Of a stretch of 64,000 nucleotides of DNA, positions 1 to 13,148 are shown piece after piece. Within the stretch, counting starts at the first letter, position 1. Each line of letters begins with the position of its first letter. The notes under the pieces are model-generated. The model did not search any database, was not told the DNA's origin, and saw nothing but the letters and a program-made list of their open reading frames with translations. The DNA comes from Taxillus chinensis. Lineage: Eukaryota > Streptophyta > Magnoliopsida > Santalales > Loranthaceae. The translations under genes and the position numbers were made by a program. The stretch lies in contig JAKCVP010000412.1 in the NCBI GenBank assembly GCA_023512835.1, positions 45,027-109,026 on the forward strand. The letters run 5' to 3'.

Positions 1-1000
1 GTGTGTAACGATTCGGTAAAAATGCGATGAGAAGTCAACCTCTGCCTGTAGTCTTTACCGTAGATATAGTCTTATTAAGATCGGCCTAATATCCCGCCAG
101 CTAACGTATTGGTATAGAGAAATTAATAAAGAGTAGTGTCTTCTCCGGGTAACTTCTCCTTTGGTACGTCACGTGACTCGGAATAGAAATATAGTGTCTA
201 CCTCTAATCCTCTTTAATAAACAATGCGATTATATAAATACACTCGTATATAGTGCTGTAGCGTATATAATGACCGTAATATGACTACTTAAGATGATGC
301 AAAGGCCTTGATCTCTCGAGAAAAAGACTATACGTAAGTCTGAGTCCTAGTAGCTAGCAAAGATATTCCTAGACCTTGTAGTATTTATTATATAAGAGGC
401 TAATGTCGAGCCTCTTAGTATAGTTAGTGATGGAAAATTGCACGAGTAATCCCTATACTATTAGATGATGCTAATGATTCGTTGTTATGACTCAACTTCT
501 TCGTTAATCATTAGACTGTTGTTTGCAAGAGTGTACGTGGCTTTAACGAGCTCTTATAGTATATTATAGCCTAATCGGAAGTATCTTTAAATATCTAGTT
601 ATACTTAGTAGCGAAATAGATCAATTTTGACTCTACTTTAGCGCTATTTTAACTAGATATTACTTAAGGAGTAATAAACGGCAAGCTAGTTGTAATAGAA
701 TCTGTTCTATGGTCGAATAGGTGTAGACTACTATTACGGCCAGGATCGAGACCTAGCGCCGCTATCCGGAAAGGGGTAAGCGGACGGAGCTATAGACTAC
801 TAAGGACCGGTAGGTCACGTAATACTATAGTTAAGGTAGTCTTATAGTCCGGAGTAGTTAACTACTAGGAGTAACCTTACTATAAGAACTATATAAATAA
901 AGATATAAAGAGGTAGGGTCTCTAGCTATAGATAATTCTTTATTCATTAAATTTATATATTTTAAGACTAATTATCCTAGAATATTAATAAGTATAGTTT

Positions 1001-3234
1001 ATAGAGTAAGAATTAAAAGTCGATTAAGATAGACCTATCTAGTAATATTAAGTCTTAGGACTTATGTTTACTAGTAATTAATAGAAGATATATTAGTATA
1101 TATAAATCTTAAAATCCTAAAAAGATTCTACTAGTAGAGTAATTCTAGGAAAGAGCTAAGGAATATACCTTTATTAAGTAGTAAAGAATTAGACGAGTAC
1201 TTTAATAAAAAGAGTATATAAAGAATCTACTAATTAGACTAGAACTAGTATCCTAACTAAAAAAAGTTCTACTACTTAGAATCTCTATACTACTACTAAG
1301 AGCGAAAATATCTAAATAAGATTATAAAGAAAAACCTAAGAAAGACCTAATACTTATCTAATAGTTACTAGATATTTAAAAAAGTAAGTTAGTAATACTT
1401 AGATAAACTATTAAAAAAATATTTTAAATTAAAGTACTAGATATCCTATTAGTTCTAGTATAGTTACTAGGACTTAAAAGTATCTAAATATACTATATCT
1501 TAAAGTAGGAAAGAATCCTAGACCTATATTATAAGTAAGGAAGCTAATATATAGAAGCCTAATCTATTTTATAGTAACTACTATAAGCTTAAAGTATTTC
1601 TAGAATAGGTAGGCTTATATAATAATAATTAAACCTAAGTAGTTTATAACTACTAAGGTATATATATAGTATTTACTATATCCTTCTTTTAAGAATAAGT
1701 ATTTAAATACTTTAGCCTATTCTTAGAAGATTAAATATCTTATTCTAAGAATAACTAGATAATTATTACTACTACTCTATTTAGAAGCTATATAGTATTA
1801 GTTAGAAAGTCTAAAGACCTCTATAGTAAAAGTAATTAAGTATTTAAAGTAGAATAAAGACTTAAAAGACTTAGATAACTTACTAGTATAATTACTTATA
1901 CTTTACTATTCTAATATTATTACCCGTATATAGAAGGATAAAATAATACTATATTTATATTATAATACTTGCTAGGACTTAAGAATAAGATATAATAGAG
2001 GGAAATTTATTACCCTTTAGGAATAATAAATAAAAGCTTAGCAAATTCATAACCTATATATAGAAGTTAACTTCGAAACGCTACCTAATATGATATAAGC
2101 TAAGATAGTTATAACGATACGCCGAAAAGGTAATAATTAAGGTAGAATACCTTAAAAAGTTATATTAGGCGCTTAGAGACGACATATAGACTATAAATCT
2201 AAGAACTATATAATAAGCAAATAAGTATTAATTATAAGGACCTAATCTTAAAGAGGGGGATACCGTTTATATCTAAAGTGAAAATATTACGTTAGGCCAT
2301 ACTAGGTATAGACTATTTAAGATTCTCCAAAAAGTAAGTAAGATTGATTACTAATTATGACTCTCTAGATATTAGAGGATATACCCTACATTCTATATTA
2401 ATCTTTTAGAACTAGCGCTACTAGAGATATAAGTATTAATATCTAGTTAACTAAGCTTAGACCTAGAATTATATAGTATCTAGAGTAAACTAATAAGAGT
2501 ACTAGCTATATAGAGACGAGGAAACAATAAGAAAACCTTATGGTATAGAGTAACTAGATACTAGTAGATAATATCTAGATTAATAATAATATATTATCAC
2601 TAGAACTCTGATACTAAATATACTAAGACCTATATTACGTCCGAGAAACCTTACTAGACAAGGATCTACTGGACTCTAGGTATAATACTTTAGTAATAAC
2701 GTTTTATCCTCTAGGCCTCATAGTTTACGGAGCTCCGACTATAAGTCCTAGTAGAGGGATATAATACGCGCTATTTTTACCGTATAATACGAACGGAGGT
2801 CGCCTAGAGAGAAGACTAAATAATAGACTATAGAGTATTAAAAAGACGAGAGAGGCCTAAGAATATTAGAAATAAGGACTTATACTTAGTATAGTCTAAA
2901 TATATATTATACTAATTATTATTTTCTAGATAGCGAAGATAGTACTTATTTGATAAGGATACCTAAAAAAGTTTACTAGTAGCGATATAAGCCGAATAAC
3001 TAGGTATAATATTGTAAGTAGTAAGAGTACGTAAAGTAGAAAACTTATTATAGGACTTCTTCTATAAGGAAGGGGCTTTAGTATTAGAAGAGGTATAACG
3101 TTTAGAAGGTATAGTTGGTAAGCTATAACTTACTATAAGAAAAGAAGAGGGGAAAGAAGAATATATAGAGTAAGAATTAAGAATCGAATAAGATAAACCT
3201 ATCTAGTAATATTAAGCCTTAGAACTAGCTTATA
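1001..3234 (+). mobile_element. Ty3/gypsy retrotransposon relic, internally deleted copy
   Basis: Two stretches of about 65 bp, 1001-1064 and 3165-3234, are near-identical and sit at the two ends of this unit, as the 3' ends of a 5' and a 3' LTR would. Immediately after the first, 1066-2079 reads in degraded form as a gag region (a 'LRQLTS' to 'GLKNKI' type tail), and it is a homologue of 5466-6498. Sequence homology to that second copy stops at 2079. From about 2240 the frame reads as the integrase C-terminus ('YPTFYINLLELA', the decayed form of the IHPVFHVSLLE motif) followed by a decayed chromodomain-like tail to about 2600. Protease, reverse transcriptase and RNase H are therefore missing. 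Stop codons are mostly TAA or TAG where CAA or CAG is expected, which is RIP-type decay. The full LTR length could not be resolved. Confidence 0.75.
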
Positions 3235-4469
3235 ACTCTTATACCTATTTTACGTATCCGCTCTATCCCTTACTACCCTAAATACGACTACCGCCGCCGT
3301 AGTCTAGTAGTGTACTACGTACCATCGTTACAACTACGTATAGCCAAGAATCAGACCTAGCTATGTTCTAGAACATAAGCCTTTACTACTAAATTGATCC
3401 ACGGTCTATAGGAACAGATTCACAGAGTAGACCTAGAGCTCAACTATAAGTCATTAATACGATTGACCCGATACTAGTGATACTGAAGTAAAGATATTAT
3501 ACGATCTATAAAAAATAGGCTACGACTTATACATTTAAAAGCATGAAGTGTTGGGAGATCATGCCACAACTCACGAGCACAGACGAACCTAGGAAGCGAT
3601 AAGGAGATACGTAATACTCTAACTTTTTCCAAGTAATATATAAGTATTTATTTAGATAAGTAGAGTAAGTAGAATAAGTAGAGGCGATAACTAGATAAAT
3701 AGACTAATTAATTAGATAGCCTATTTATATAATCTTTAGTTATTAGATAGACTCTTTATTGAATAGATTATTTAGTATTAAATTAAAAGTATATCTATTA
3801 TTATTATTTTTAATAATTATAAGTCTAGCTAGTTTTTATATAAATAAATTTTAATAATTATTAATAAAATCTTACTAGAATAATCTATCTAAAAAAAAAT
3901 TACTATATGTTAATCTTTATTTATAAAGGAGAATTTCTAAAGCCTTGAAAAATAATTTATAATAAAAATAAATTAAAATAACTTAATTTATTATTATCCA
4001 TAAGTATCTTCTTTTTATAGAGAGAGAACTAGATTAATAAGTATATTTTATTAAAAAATAATACTATATTAAACTAATTTTGAAGCATATTATTTAGATC
4101 TAGAATAATAAAAAGTTAAATAATAATATTAAAGAGATTCTAAATATTATTTTGATAAATATCTAGTAATAAAAAATATAATAAATTCTATTTTTTTTCT
4201 AATACTATTAATAGTACTTTAATATGAGTATATATAACAAAGAAATATATTAATTAGATTTATCTTACAAGTACTTTAATAATAATAATAAATAATGAAT
4301 TACTATAATAATATCTAAGAATATTAAATCTTATTTTTCTAAATTTAAAAAATAAATAGACTATATTATTTTTAAATTATTAATAACAAATATGGATTTT
4401 TAATTTTTTTACTATTTAAATAAAAAAGTATACTTAGGATTTATTTTTTTATTTTTTTTATTTTTTTTA

Positions 4470-4913
4470 TTCTCTTTATTCTCTTTATTCTCTTTATTCT
4501 CTTTATTCTCTTTATTCTCTTTATTCTCTTTATTCTCTTTATTCTCTTTATTCTCTTTATTCTCTTTATTCTCTTTATTCTCTTTATTCTCTTTATTCTC
4601 TTTATTCTCTTTATTCTCTTTATTCTCTTTATTCTCTTTATTCTCTTTATTCTCTTTATTCTCTTTATTCTCTTTATTCTCTTTATTCTCTTTATTCTCT
4701 TTATTCTCTTTATTCTCTTTATTCTCTTTATTCTCTTTATTCTCTTTATTCTCTTTATTCTCTTTATTCTCTTTATTCTCTTTATTCTCTTTATTCTCTT
4801 TATTCTCTTTATTCTCTTTATTCTCTTTATTCTCTTTATTCTCTTTATTCTCTTTATTCTCTTTATTCTCTTTATTCTCTTTATTCTCTTTATTCTCTTT
4901 ATTCTCTTTATTT
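4470..4913. repeat. 9-bp minisatellite, about 49 copies
   Basis: The unit TCTCTTTAT repeats head-to-tail, essentially without variation, for about 444 bp. It lies inside the RIP island between anonymous AT-rich sequences, and a T-rich run precedes it. The strand shown is almost pure pyrimidine apart from one A per unit. The unit has no CA or TG on either strand, so RIP cannot mutate it. That may explain why the array stays perfect while everything around it has decayed. Confidence 0.97.
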
Positions 4914-5465
4914 TAAATCTTTATAAATCTAGATTCTATACTATCCATAAAATTGAAAAATAAAGATAACTTTATTTTTAATTTAATCATAAATAATAAG
5001 TTAGAATCTATTTCTACTATTAAAATAATAATGAAATTGGATAAAAAGTAAGACTTGACTTTATAATAATATATATTATAAATAGTAATTCATAATTTCA
5101 ATATATAGAAATGTATTATATTAGATAATAAGAATAATAAATACTAATTTAATTTAATGATAAAATCTTTTAAATTATATATTAAACATATCTACTAAGA
5201 TACTAATTCTTAAATAGAACTTAATAGTAAAAAATAAGTTTCTCCTACTTATTTTAAAAAAAATAGTATATTATTGATATAAAGATATATAAGAAGTAAT
5301 AAAAAGATATATAATATTTATTTTATAAAATATTATAAAATTATTAAATCTCTTCTAGATAAAATAAATAGATTTAATAAAAATTATCTAAATGATTATT
5401 ATTATAATAAAAAGGTTTACTGTAGTCTAGTAGAATACTAGATATTATTATTATACTTTTCATAA

Positions 5466-8400
5466 TTTATTTTACTAGTAACTAATAGAAGATATATTAA
5501 TATATATAAATCTTAAAATCCTAAAGAGATCTTACTAGTAAAGTAATTCTAAGAAAGATCTAAGAAATATATCTTTAATAAGTAGTAAAGAATTAGACGA
5601 GTATTCTAAAGAAAAAAAATATATAAAGAATCTATTAATTAGATTAAAACTAGTATCTTTATTAAAAGAGACTTTATTATTTAGAATCTTTATACTCTTA
5701 CTAAAAAGTAAAGATATCTAAGTAAGATTATAAAAAAAGACTAAAAAAGATTTAGTACTTATTTAATAATTACTAGATATCTAGAAAAGTAAATTAGTAG
5801 TAAACTAATTAATTATTAAAAAGATATTCTAAGTTAAAGTACTAGATATACTACTAATCCTAGTATAACTACTAAGACTTAAAGTATCTAAGTATACTAT
5901 ATCTTTAAGTAGAGAAGGGTTATAGACCCGTATTAAAAATTAGGAGACTAATACGTAGAAGCCCGATCTACTTTATAGAGACTATAATAAATTTAAGATA
6001 TTTCTAGAATAGGTAAGCCTATATATAATAATTAAATCTAACTAGTTTATAACTATTAAGATATATATAGCCTTTACTATATCCTTTTTCTAAAAATAGA
6101 TATTTAAATAGTTTAGTCTATTCCTAGAAGATTAAATATCTTATTCTAAAAATAATTAGATAGCTATTATTACTAAGCTATTTAAAAGCTATATAGTATT
6201 AGTAAAGAAGTTTAAGAAACTTTATAGTAAAACTAATTATATAGTTAAAGTAGAATAGAAACTAAAAAAAGCTTAGATAGTTTACTAATATAGCTACTTA
6301 TACTATATTATTTTATTAGTATTATATATATATAGAGAGATAGAATAATATTATATCTATATTATAATACTTTCTAAGACTTAAGAATAAGATTAAGGAG
6401 TGGATACTCTTTAATATAGGAAAACCTATTTTCCTTTAAGGAATAATAAATAGGGCCTAGAAAATTAATAATCTATATATAGAAATTAACTTCGAAACTA
6501 ATAGTAAGAAAGAATATTAGTCTAAGGATACTAAGAAGAAATAGAAATATCGATAGTTTTATTATAGAAAAGACTTCTATAAAGAGTCTAAACTAATAGA
6601 TCTTAGTATAGTTAATAAATATTATAATTACTAAAAGAAGGAAAATAAGAAAAATATAAAAAAAGGATTATAAGAAACTTATTAAAATATAGAGAGAGTA
6701 CTAAATAAAGAATAATCTCTATCTTTTCTATAGAAACCTAGATACCGCGCTAATAATTATTTTAAAGTAAAGAAGTTACCTAGATATAAAGATTTTAAGA
6801 AGTATAATTTATATACTATAGAGATAGATAATAAAATACTATCTAGAAAACTTAATATAATATAAATCGTAGATTATAAAATCCTTAACTAGATAACCTA
6901 TACTAATTACGACTATATATTCTATTATAAAGATAAACTAGAAGCTATATAATTCTTAAAAGGGACCTTTAGAGAACTTATAGCTATTAAATATATTAAG
7001 GAATCTAAAGAAGTAACTAGTAATAAGGAATTAGGAGATTTAAATACTAAGGATTTAGATAAGGAAAGCCTATATAGGACTAGTTAGGTACCTTATCTAT
7101 TATATAAGTTTTAATCTAATAAAACTTATATCTTAGTCGATTATAACTAAATTATTAATTAGTAGGGAATATTATTTACTATCTAGAGGGATAGTAATAC
7201 CTATTTTAGTATCTTAAGGACGACTAGAGATAGTTAACCTTAAAAAGTATAGAAAAAAGAAATAGGGTCTAACTAGGTAATACTAGATTAATTAGAAGAG
7301 GTAGAAGATATTCTATAATAGAGAAACTTATATACTATCTACTTCTATAAAGGTAATAAGAAATAATAATCCTTATTACTAGATCCTTCGAGATCTAAAG
7401 ACTTCTTTAGTAATAAAATAATTAAATACTTATTTAAGGAATAAGTATCTATAGTATAGATTAATCTACGAACTCTAGATAGTAGCGACGATAAGAATAT
7501 ATAAGATTTTTAACTAGCTTAAGTATAAGACTGTTTTCTAGACCTAAAATAATAATAACTTTATAAGGAGATTATTAAGGACGAAGCTATTATAAAACTA
7601 GCTAAACTTACTAAATATCTATATAATCTAGGCTATCGAGGGAAACTTAAGACTAATAAAAAGGATCTACGGGTAGTAGTACCTATAGTTAAGGAGTTAA
7701 TTAGGAAATAACTTATAAAGCCGATAGCGCTAAACCTAAATACTATACTAGATAACCTTTATAGGAACCTTGACTACCTAGATAATACTCTCGATAATAT
7801 AGAAGAAACTATAGAACGATTTAAGTAATATATAAGAGGGTAGAGCCTACGACTATAGTTACTAATAGTCTATAGTCCCTAGAAAGAAGAGGACTAGAAA
7901 GAGATTAAATAGAAAGTATTTCTTCTCGATACTAGTAACTAACGAATAGAAGTAGTAGGATACGGTTTTACTCTAAATAAATAGATAGACTCTATATAAG
8001 TAACTAGGATCGGATTCCGATACTAGATAATAGAAAAAACTTAAGAAGAATAGTAATAGTACTAGCTAATCTATTCTAAAGAATACTAAGTATTATAGAT
8101 AGTATACTAGACTACGACCTAGAATAAGATTAAATAAGCTATTAGAGATAGGTAGAGCCTAACCTTTTTATAAATACTAGCTAGAGTAGTATTAAAAGAA
8201 TACTATAATCCTTTAACTAGGAGAATTACTATTACCTAGAAAGAGATCGATAGGTAGCGGCGATCTAAGCTAAATATAGATCCTAGTATTACTAACTAAT
8301 ACTACTTAGTAATAACATTAATAGTAAACTTAATAGTATTTATAGTACGGCTATAATCGATTTAGGTACTTACGGAAACTTTATTTATTTATTATTTATT

Positions 8401-10545
8401 AAAAAATATTTTATTAAAACTAGAAAGAAAAAGAAACTATACTAACTCGCTAATATAGATAGAGGACTTAACTCCTATAGTAAAGTTAGTAAAGAAATAA
8501 ACTAATTATTATATAAAATAATAACTATATAGAAATAGTAGTATTCGATCTTATAAATACTAAGAAATATAATATTATCTTAGGTTTATCTTAGATTATA
8601 ACCTATTAAGTATACTTTAGTCCTAAGATTAGCTAATTTAGACTTAGCTATAACTATATAAAGGATTAAAAAGTAAAAATAATAAGGATATCCTAATATA
8701 AGTAGAAGGACTATAATAAGCTAGTAATAACTTAGTAGTCTCTATTATAAGAACTATTTAAGAATAATAAGGGATTTACTAACCTTCTCTAACTAATTAA
8801 GATTATTAAGATAGAAAGGATAAGACCTACTATAAAACCCGATAAGGAGATTATAGAGATTAGGTTATCTTATATAAAATATAAGAGAGTATTTAGTATC
8901 GATAAATCTAAACTAAGACTCTTAACTTATAAAGCGTATAATTATAAGATTCCCTTAAAGCTAGAGAAGAAGCTACTTAGGAGACCTATATATTCTATAA
9001 ACTAATAGGAATAAGTAGTATATAATAAAATAATAGATAAGATACTTATAGTTAGACTAATTAAACTATCTATATTATCTATTAGGTACTTACTCTTCTT
9101 TATAAAGAAGAAGAATAGTAATCTAAGACTAGTTATTAACTACTAATAGTTAAATAATATTACTATTAAGGATACCGGCCTACTACTATATATTAATAAA
9201 ATATAGAAATAACTTAGCTAGACTAAGATCTTTACTATTATAGATCTTAAAAGAGTATATAACCTAGTATATATAGCTCTAGATAAAGAATAAAAGATAG
9301 CTTTCTAGATCTTTTAAAAGTTATTCTAGTATAAGATTATACTATTTAGACTAACTAATATACTAGCTACCTTCTAGATACTTATAAATAGTCTTCTAGA
9401 TAAATATCTAGATAATATACTAATCTACTCTAAAAATAAAGAAAAATACGTAGAATATATATAGAAGGTACTCTAAAAGTTTAAATAAGTTAACTTAAGA
9501 ATTAAGCTTAAGAAATATAAATTTTATTAAAAAGAGATTAAGTTCCTAGATTATATTATATCTATTAATAATAGTATTAAGATAGACCCTAAGAAGATTA
9601 AGATTATATAAAGCTAGTCTATATCTAAGAATATTAAGGACGTATAGTTATTCCTAGGATTTAGAAATTTCTACTAATAATTTATTAAGAGATTCTCTAA
9701 GCTTACTCGACCTTATATATACCTTATAAGAAAGAATTACTAGTAGGACTAGATAGTTAGATATTAATAGATCTTTAAAGAACTTAAGAAATAGTTCTCT
9801 AAAGAATCTATCTTTAAGGTATTTAATCTAGACTAACCTATTATCCTTAAAACGGATACTTTAGACTTTACTATTAGTATCTACTTAAACTAGAAGGATA
9901 GAGATAGGAAATTATATCTAGTAGTCTACTACTTCTAAATAATAATCTTAGTCGAGCTAAACTATAAAATATACGATAAGGAACTACTAGTAATAATAGC
10001 GGCCTTTAAATAATAGAGACTATACCTATCTAGAACTAAGATAGAAATATAGATTATTACTAATTATAAGAATCTTACTAGTTTTATAATAACTAAGAAA
10101 CTAAATCGACGATAAGTAAGATAGTAGAAAACCTTTATAGACTATAACTTCTATATTAAATACTATAAAGAATCTAAGAATACTTATACTAATACGCTAA
10201 GCCGATAATCGGACTATACCCTAAAGGATTTATATATAACTAATATAATCCTAAAATAGGATAAGGAAGGAGATCTAAGACTTAATAAGAATAAGATTAC
10301 GTAACTAGCTACGACTATAATAATTTACGACGTACTATAAGAAGAGAGAAATTAGGTAAGCCTACGAGAAGGATAAAACTATAGAACTAGTCGAGAAATA
10401 TAAGGAACTAACTATAGATAAGAACGGTCTAATTATTATAGATAGACGAATCCTAGTACCTATACTAATAGGAAAGTAAATAGCTAAGGATTACTATTAG
10501 TAAGGATACTAGGGGATAGGACGAATACTAGAACTTATCTAATAC
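5466..10545 (+). mobile_element. Ty3/gypsy retrotransposon relic, long copy (gag-pol)
   Basis: Allowing RIP stops, the plus strand reads through the canonical Ty3/gypsy order. Gag spans about 5476-6900 and is homologous to the copy at 1066-2079. A decayed aspartic protease ('IDLGTYGNFI', cf. DSGATxNFI) lies near 8350-8400. Reverse transcriptase lies at about 9120-9700: 'INYQQLN', 'IIDLKRVYN', and 'YLDNILIYS', in which the second Asp of the YLDDILIYS box has become Asn by a G-to-A change of the RIP kind. RNase H ('LKTDTLDFTI') starts near 9850, and a 'TLSRQSDY' linker lies near 10200. The start of an integrase H2C2 region near 10440-10545 is cut off by the long-TIR element. No LTR is visible at the left end. 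The copy is inactive. Confidence 0.85.
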
Positions 10546-12536
10546 TAGTATAGAGGAGTGGTGAGCGCACCTACTCCTATCGGGGCGAGGCGAAACCATA
10601 CTACTAATACTAGAATATCTAGGGAGTGTTAGATAGAGCGAATTAAATACGGGATATATTAGTATAGTAATAGTAAGGACTTAATATATATAGTTCTCTT
10701 ATAGGTAGCGGCGGTAACTTAATATAATAAATTATATAAGTATAGTAGATAAATAGATTAAGGGTATAACTATTACTAAATTATAAGAATATCCGAAGAT
10801 ACTCGAACTATATATAAGCCTAGGGTATTATATATTCCGATAGGCCTCGTTAGGTATAGAATATAAAGGAAAAGTATATAATAAGCGTCTAAAAAGAATA
10901 CTAACTAAATAAAAGAAATAGCCGAACTAGGCTACCTATCTATCTAATTAGCTTATAGTCCGTATATATATAGACTATATTACTATAATCCTCCTATACT
11001 CCTCCGTCTCTTATCCCTAAGAGACGTTATATTAATAATATATAGTAGGTAATAAAGGTTAATATAATTCTATAAGTATAATAGACCTATATATAGGTAT
11101 TAAAAGGTAGCTAAGTAAGACGTATTCTTAAAGTAGGTATTTACCTAGTTTAGACTTATATACTACTACTATTAGTATTATCGGGAGCTATATCCTTATT
11201 ATATAGAATCTAGTCGGCGTAGTCGATATTATATACTATATTATCTAGGTTTATATTATACCTAAGTTCTAGGCGATAAAAGTATAATAGATCCCTAAAA
11301 GTATAACGTTTAGTAATCTAGAAGTACCTAAAGGCTTTATTAGTAATAATAAGGGCTTTCTCTTAGTATATAGTACGTTCGCTAGTTAGGCTATAGTTAA
11401 ATAACGTATATTAGGTATCGGCTACTAAGTAAAAATCCTAATAAATATATCTAATAAGGGTATCTAAGATAGGACCTAGTCTAGTTACCTTAATAGACGT
11501 AGAGAACTTATATAGAATAATACTATATCTATTTATAAGACTAGATAGTAACTTACCTATAGTTATTATATTTCGATAGGCCTTAGTAAGTTTATTATAG
11601 TTACTACTCTCTACTATATCTAGGGTCTAGTAATCTTCTTATATACCTATATACTAGAGTATAATAGTTTATTAAATAATAGTAGTAGGTCCTATTAAAC
11701 TATATAGAAGGGTAGATATAGTAATATAAACTTTACTCTTCTTATAGATAATATTAGTCTATAGGATAATCTTCTAGTTCTCTTTAGTATAGATACTATT
11801 ATCGAATCGATTAACCTATTTATATAGATTAGTACTATACTTTTTTATAACTTCGGCCTACTTTTTAATACGGAGATAGAATCCTAGTAGGACCTAAGTA
11901 TAATTATTCTTATCTTTATTAGTAAGAGATAGTATACTTTAAATAATAACGGTACTACGATTATTCTCTAGGAGCTTTTTTAATATAGATATCGATATAG
12001 CGGAAGAAGATTAAGTTACTAGGCTAGGCGTTCTTATAGTAGTAAGGGTAGGAGATAAGCTAGGTATTCTTATCGGGTCTAAGAGCGTAGTATAGTGATA
12101 TAGTCTACACATGCACGTACCGCAGGTTAATTAGACGGATAAGTAACCAAATTCGGTTATTTCTTTTATTTAGTTAGTATTCTTTTTAGATACTTATTAT
12201 ATACTTTTCCTATATATTCTATACTAAACGAGCCCTATTAGAATATACGATACTTTAGACTTATATATATAGTTCGAATATCTTCGGATATTCTTATAAT
12301 TTAGTAATAGTTATACTCTTAATCTATTTATTTACTATACTTATATAATTTATTATATTAAGTTACTACTACTACCTATAAGAGAACCGTATATATTAAG
12401 TCCTTATTATTACTATACTAATATATATACCGTATTTAATTCGCCCTATCTAATACTCTCTAGATATTCTAGTATTATTGGTGTGGTTTTGCCTCGCCCC
12501 GATAGGAGCAGGTGCGCCCACCACTCCTCCACACTA
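10546..12536. mobile_element. Long-TIR DNA element at the end of the gypsy relic
   Basis: Positions 10546-10993 and 12090-12536 are reverse complements of each other over about 450 bp, differing mostly by C/T and G/A. The outer ends read TAGTGTGGAGGAGTGGTG-like, with the left one RIP-mutated. The right TIR keeps unmutated CA/TG at its outer edge, so the two arms were mutated unequally. The 1.1 kb interior reads on the minus strand (about 12050 to 11000) as a long degraded frame interrupted by few RIP stops. I do not recognise the protein. I could not identify a convincing target-site duplication. The long inverted repeats suggest a cut-and-paste or foldback-type DNA transposon, but the superfamily is open. 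Confidence 0.78.
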
Positions 12537-13148
12537 CTCCTATATTTAAAGACGACTTACTATTTAATTACTATATCCTTATTCCTCTTACTCTCGGGAT
12601 CCCTTTACTATTATAGATAGAGTATATATATATAATCTCTATCTAAGGTTTATTATACTATAATCCTTGGTATATCTAACGGATACCTCGGAGATATTAA
12701 CAATAGCCTAGCGGCCTGTTGTTAGCTAGCCCTATAGTCCTATGGTTCCGCCATAGCCTACTTATCTGGCAAGTATGGTCCTGACAAGCCAAATCGTATC
12801 ACTATAATATAAATAAGAGTAAGAGTAGGTAGATTATTTAGTACTTTTAAAACTAGATAACTCGCTACTATTCATTTTTTTAGTCTAATCGCGATAAAGT
12901 ATTACAAACTTTTAATATCACTATTATACTTATACATTAATATACGGCTGTAGAGTACCTGTATAACGATAGATACTTAAATAGTCTATCTTATACCTTG
13001 GGATCCGTATTACAATTAGTAGCAATAGAGCTTACTAAACTTAGTCAAATATAAGGTAATAAGTTATAGCATTTATTTTAATCTATATAGTAATATTATT
13101 AAGATCTTTAGAGCCTATTATATAGATATGATAGTATAGATTACGTGT

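Noticed and set aside
4470..4913. CRISPR-like array
   Set aside because: It is a continuous 9-bp tandem repeat with no spacers, in a eukaryotic nuclear context.
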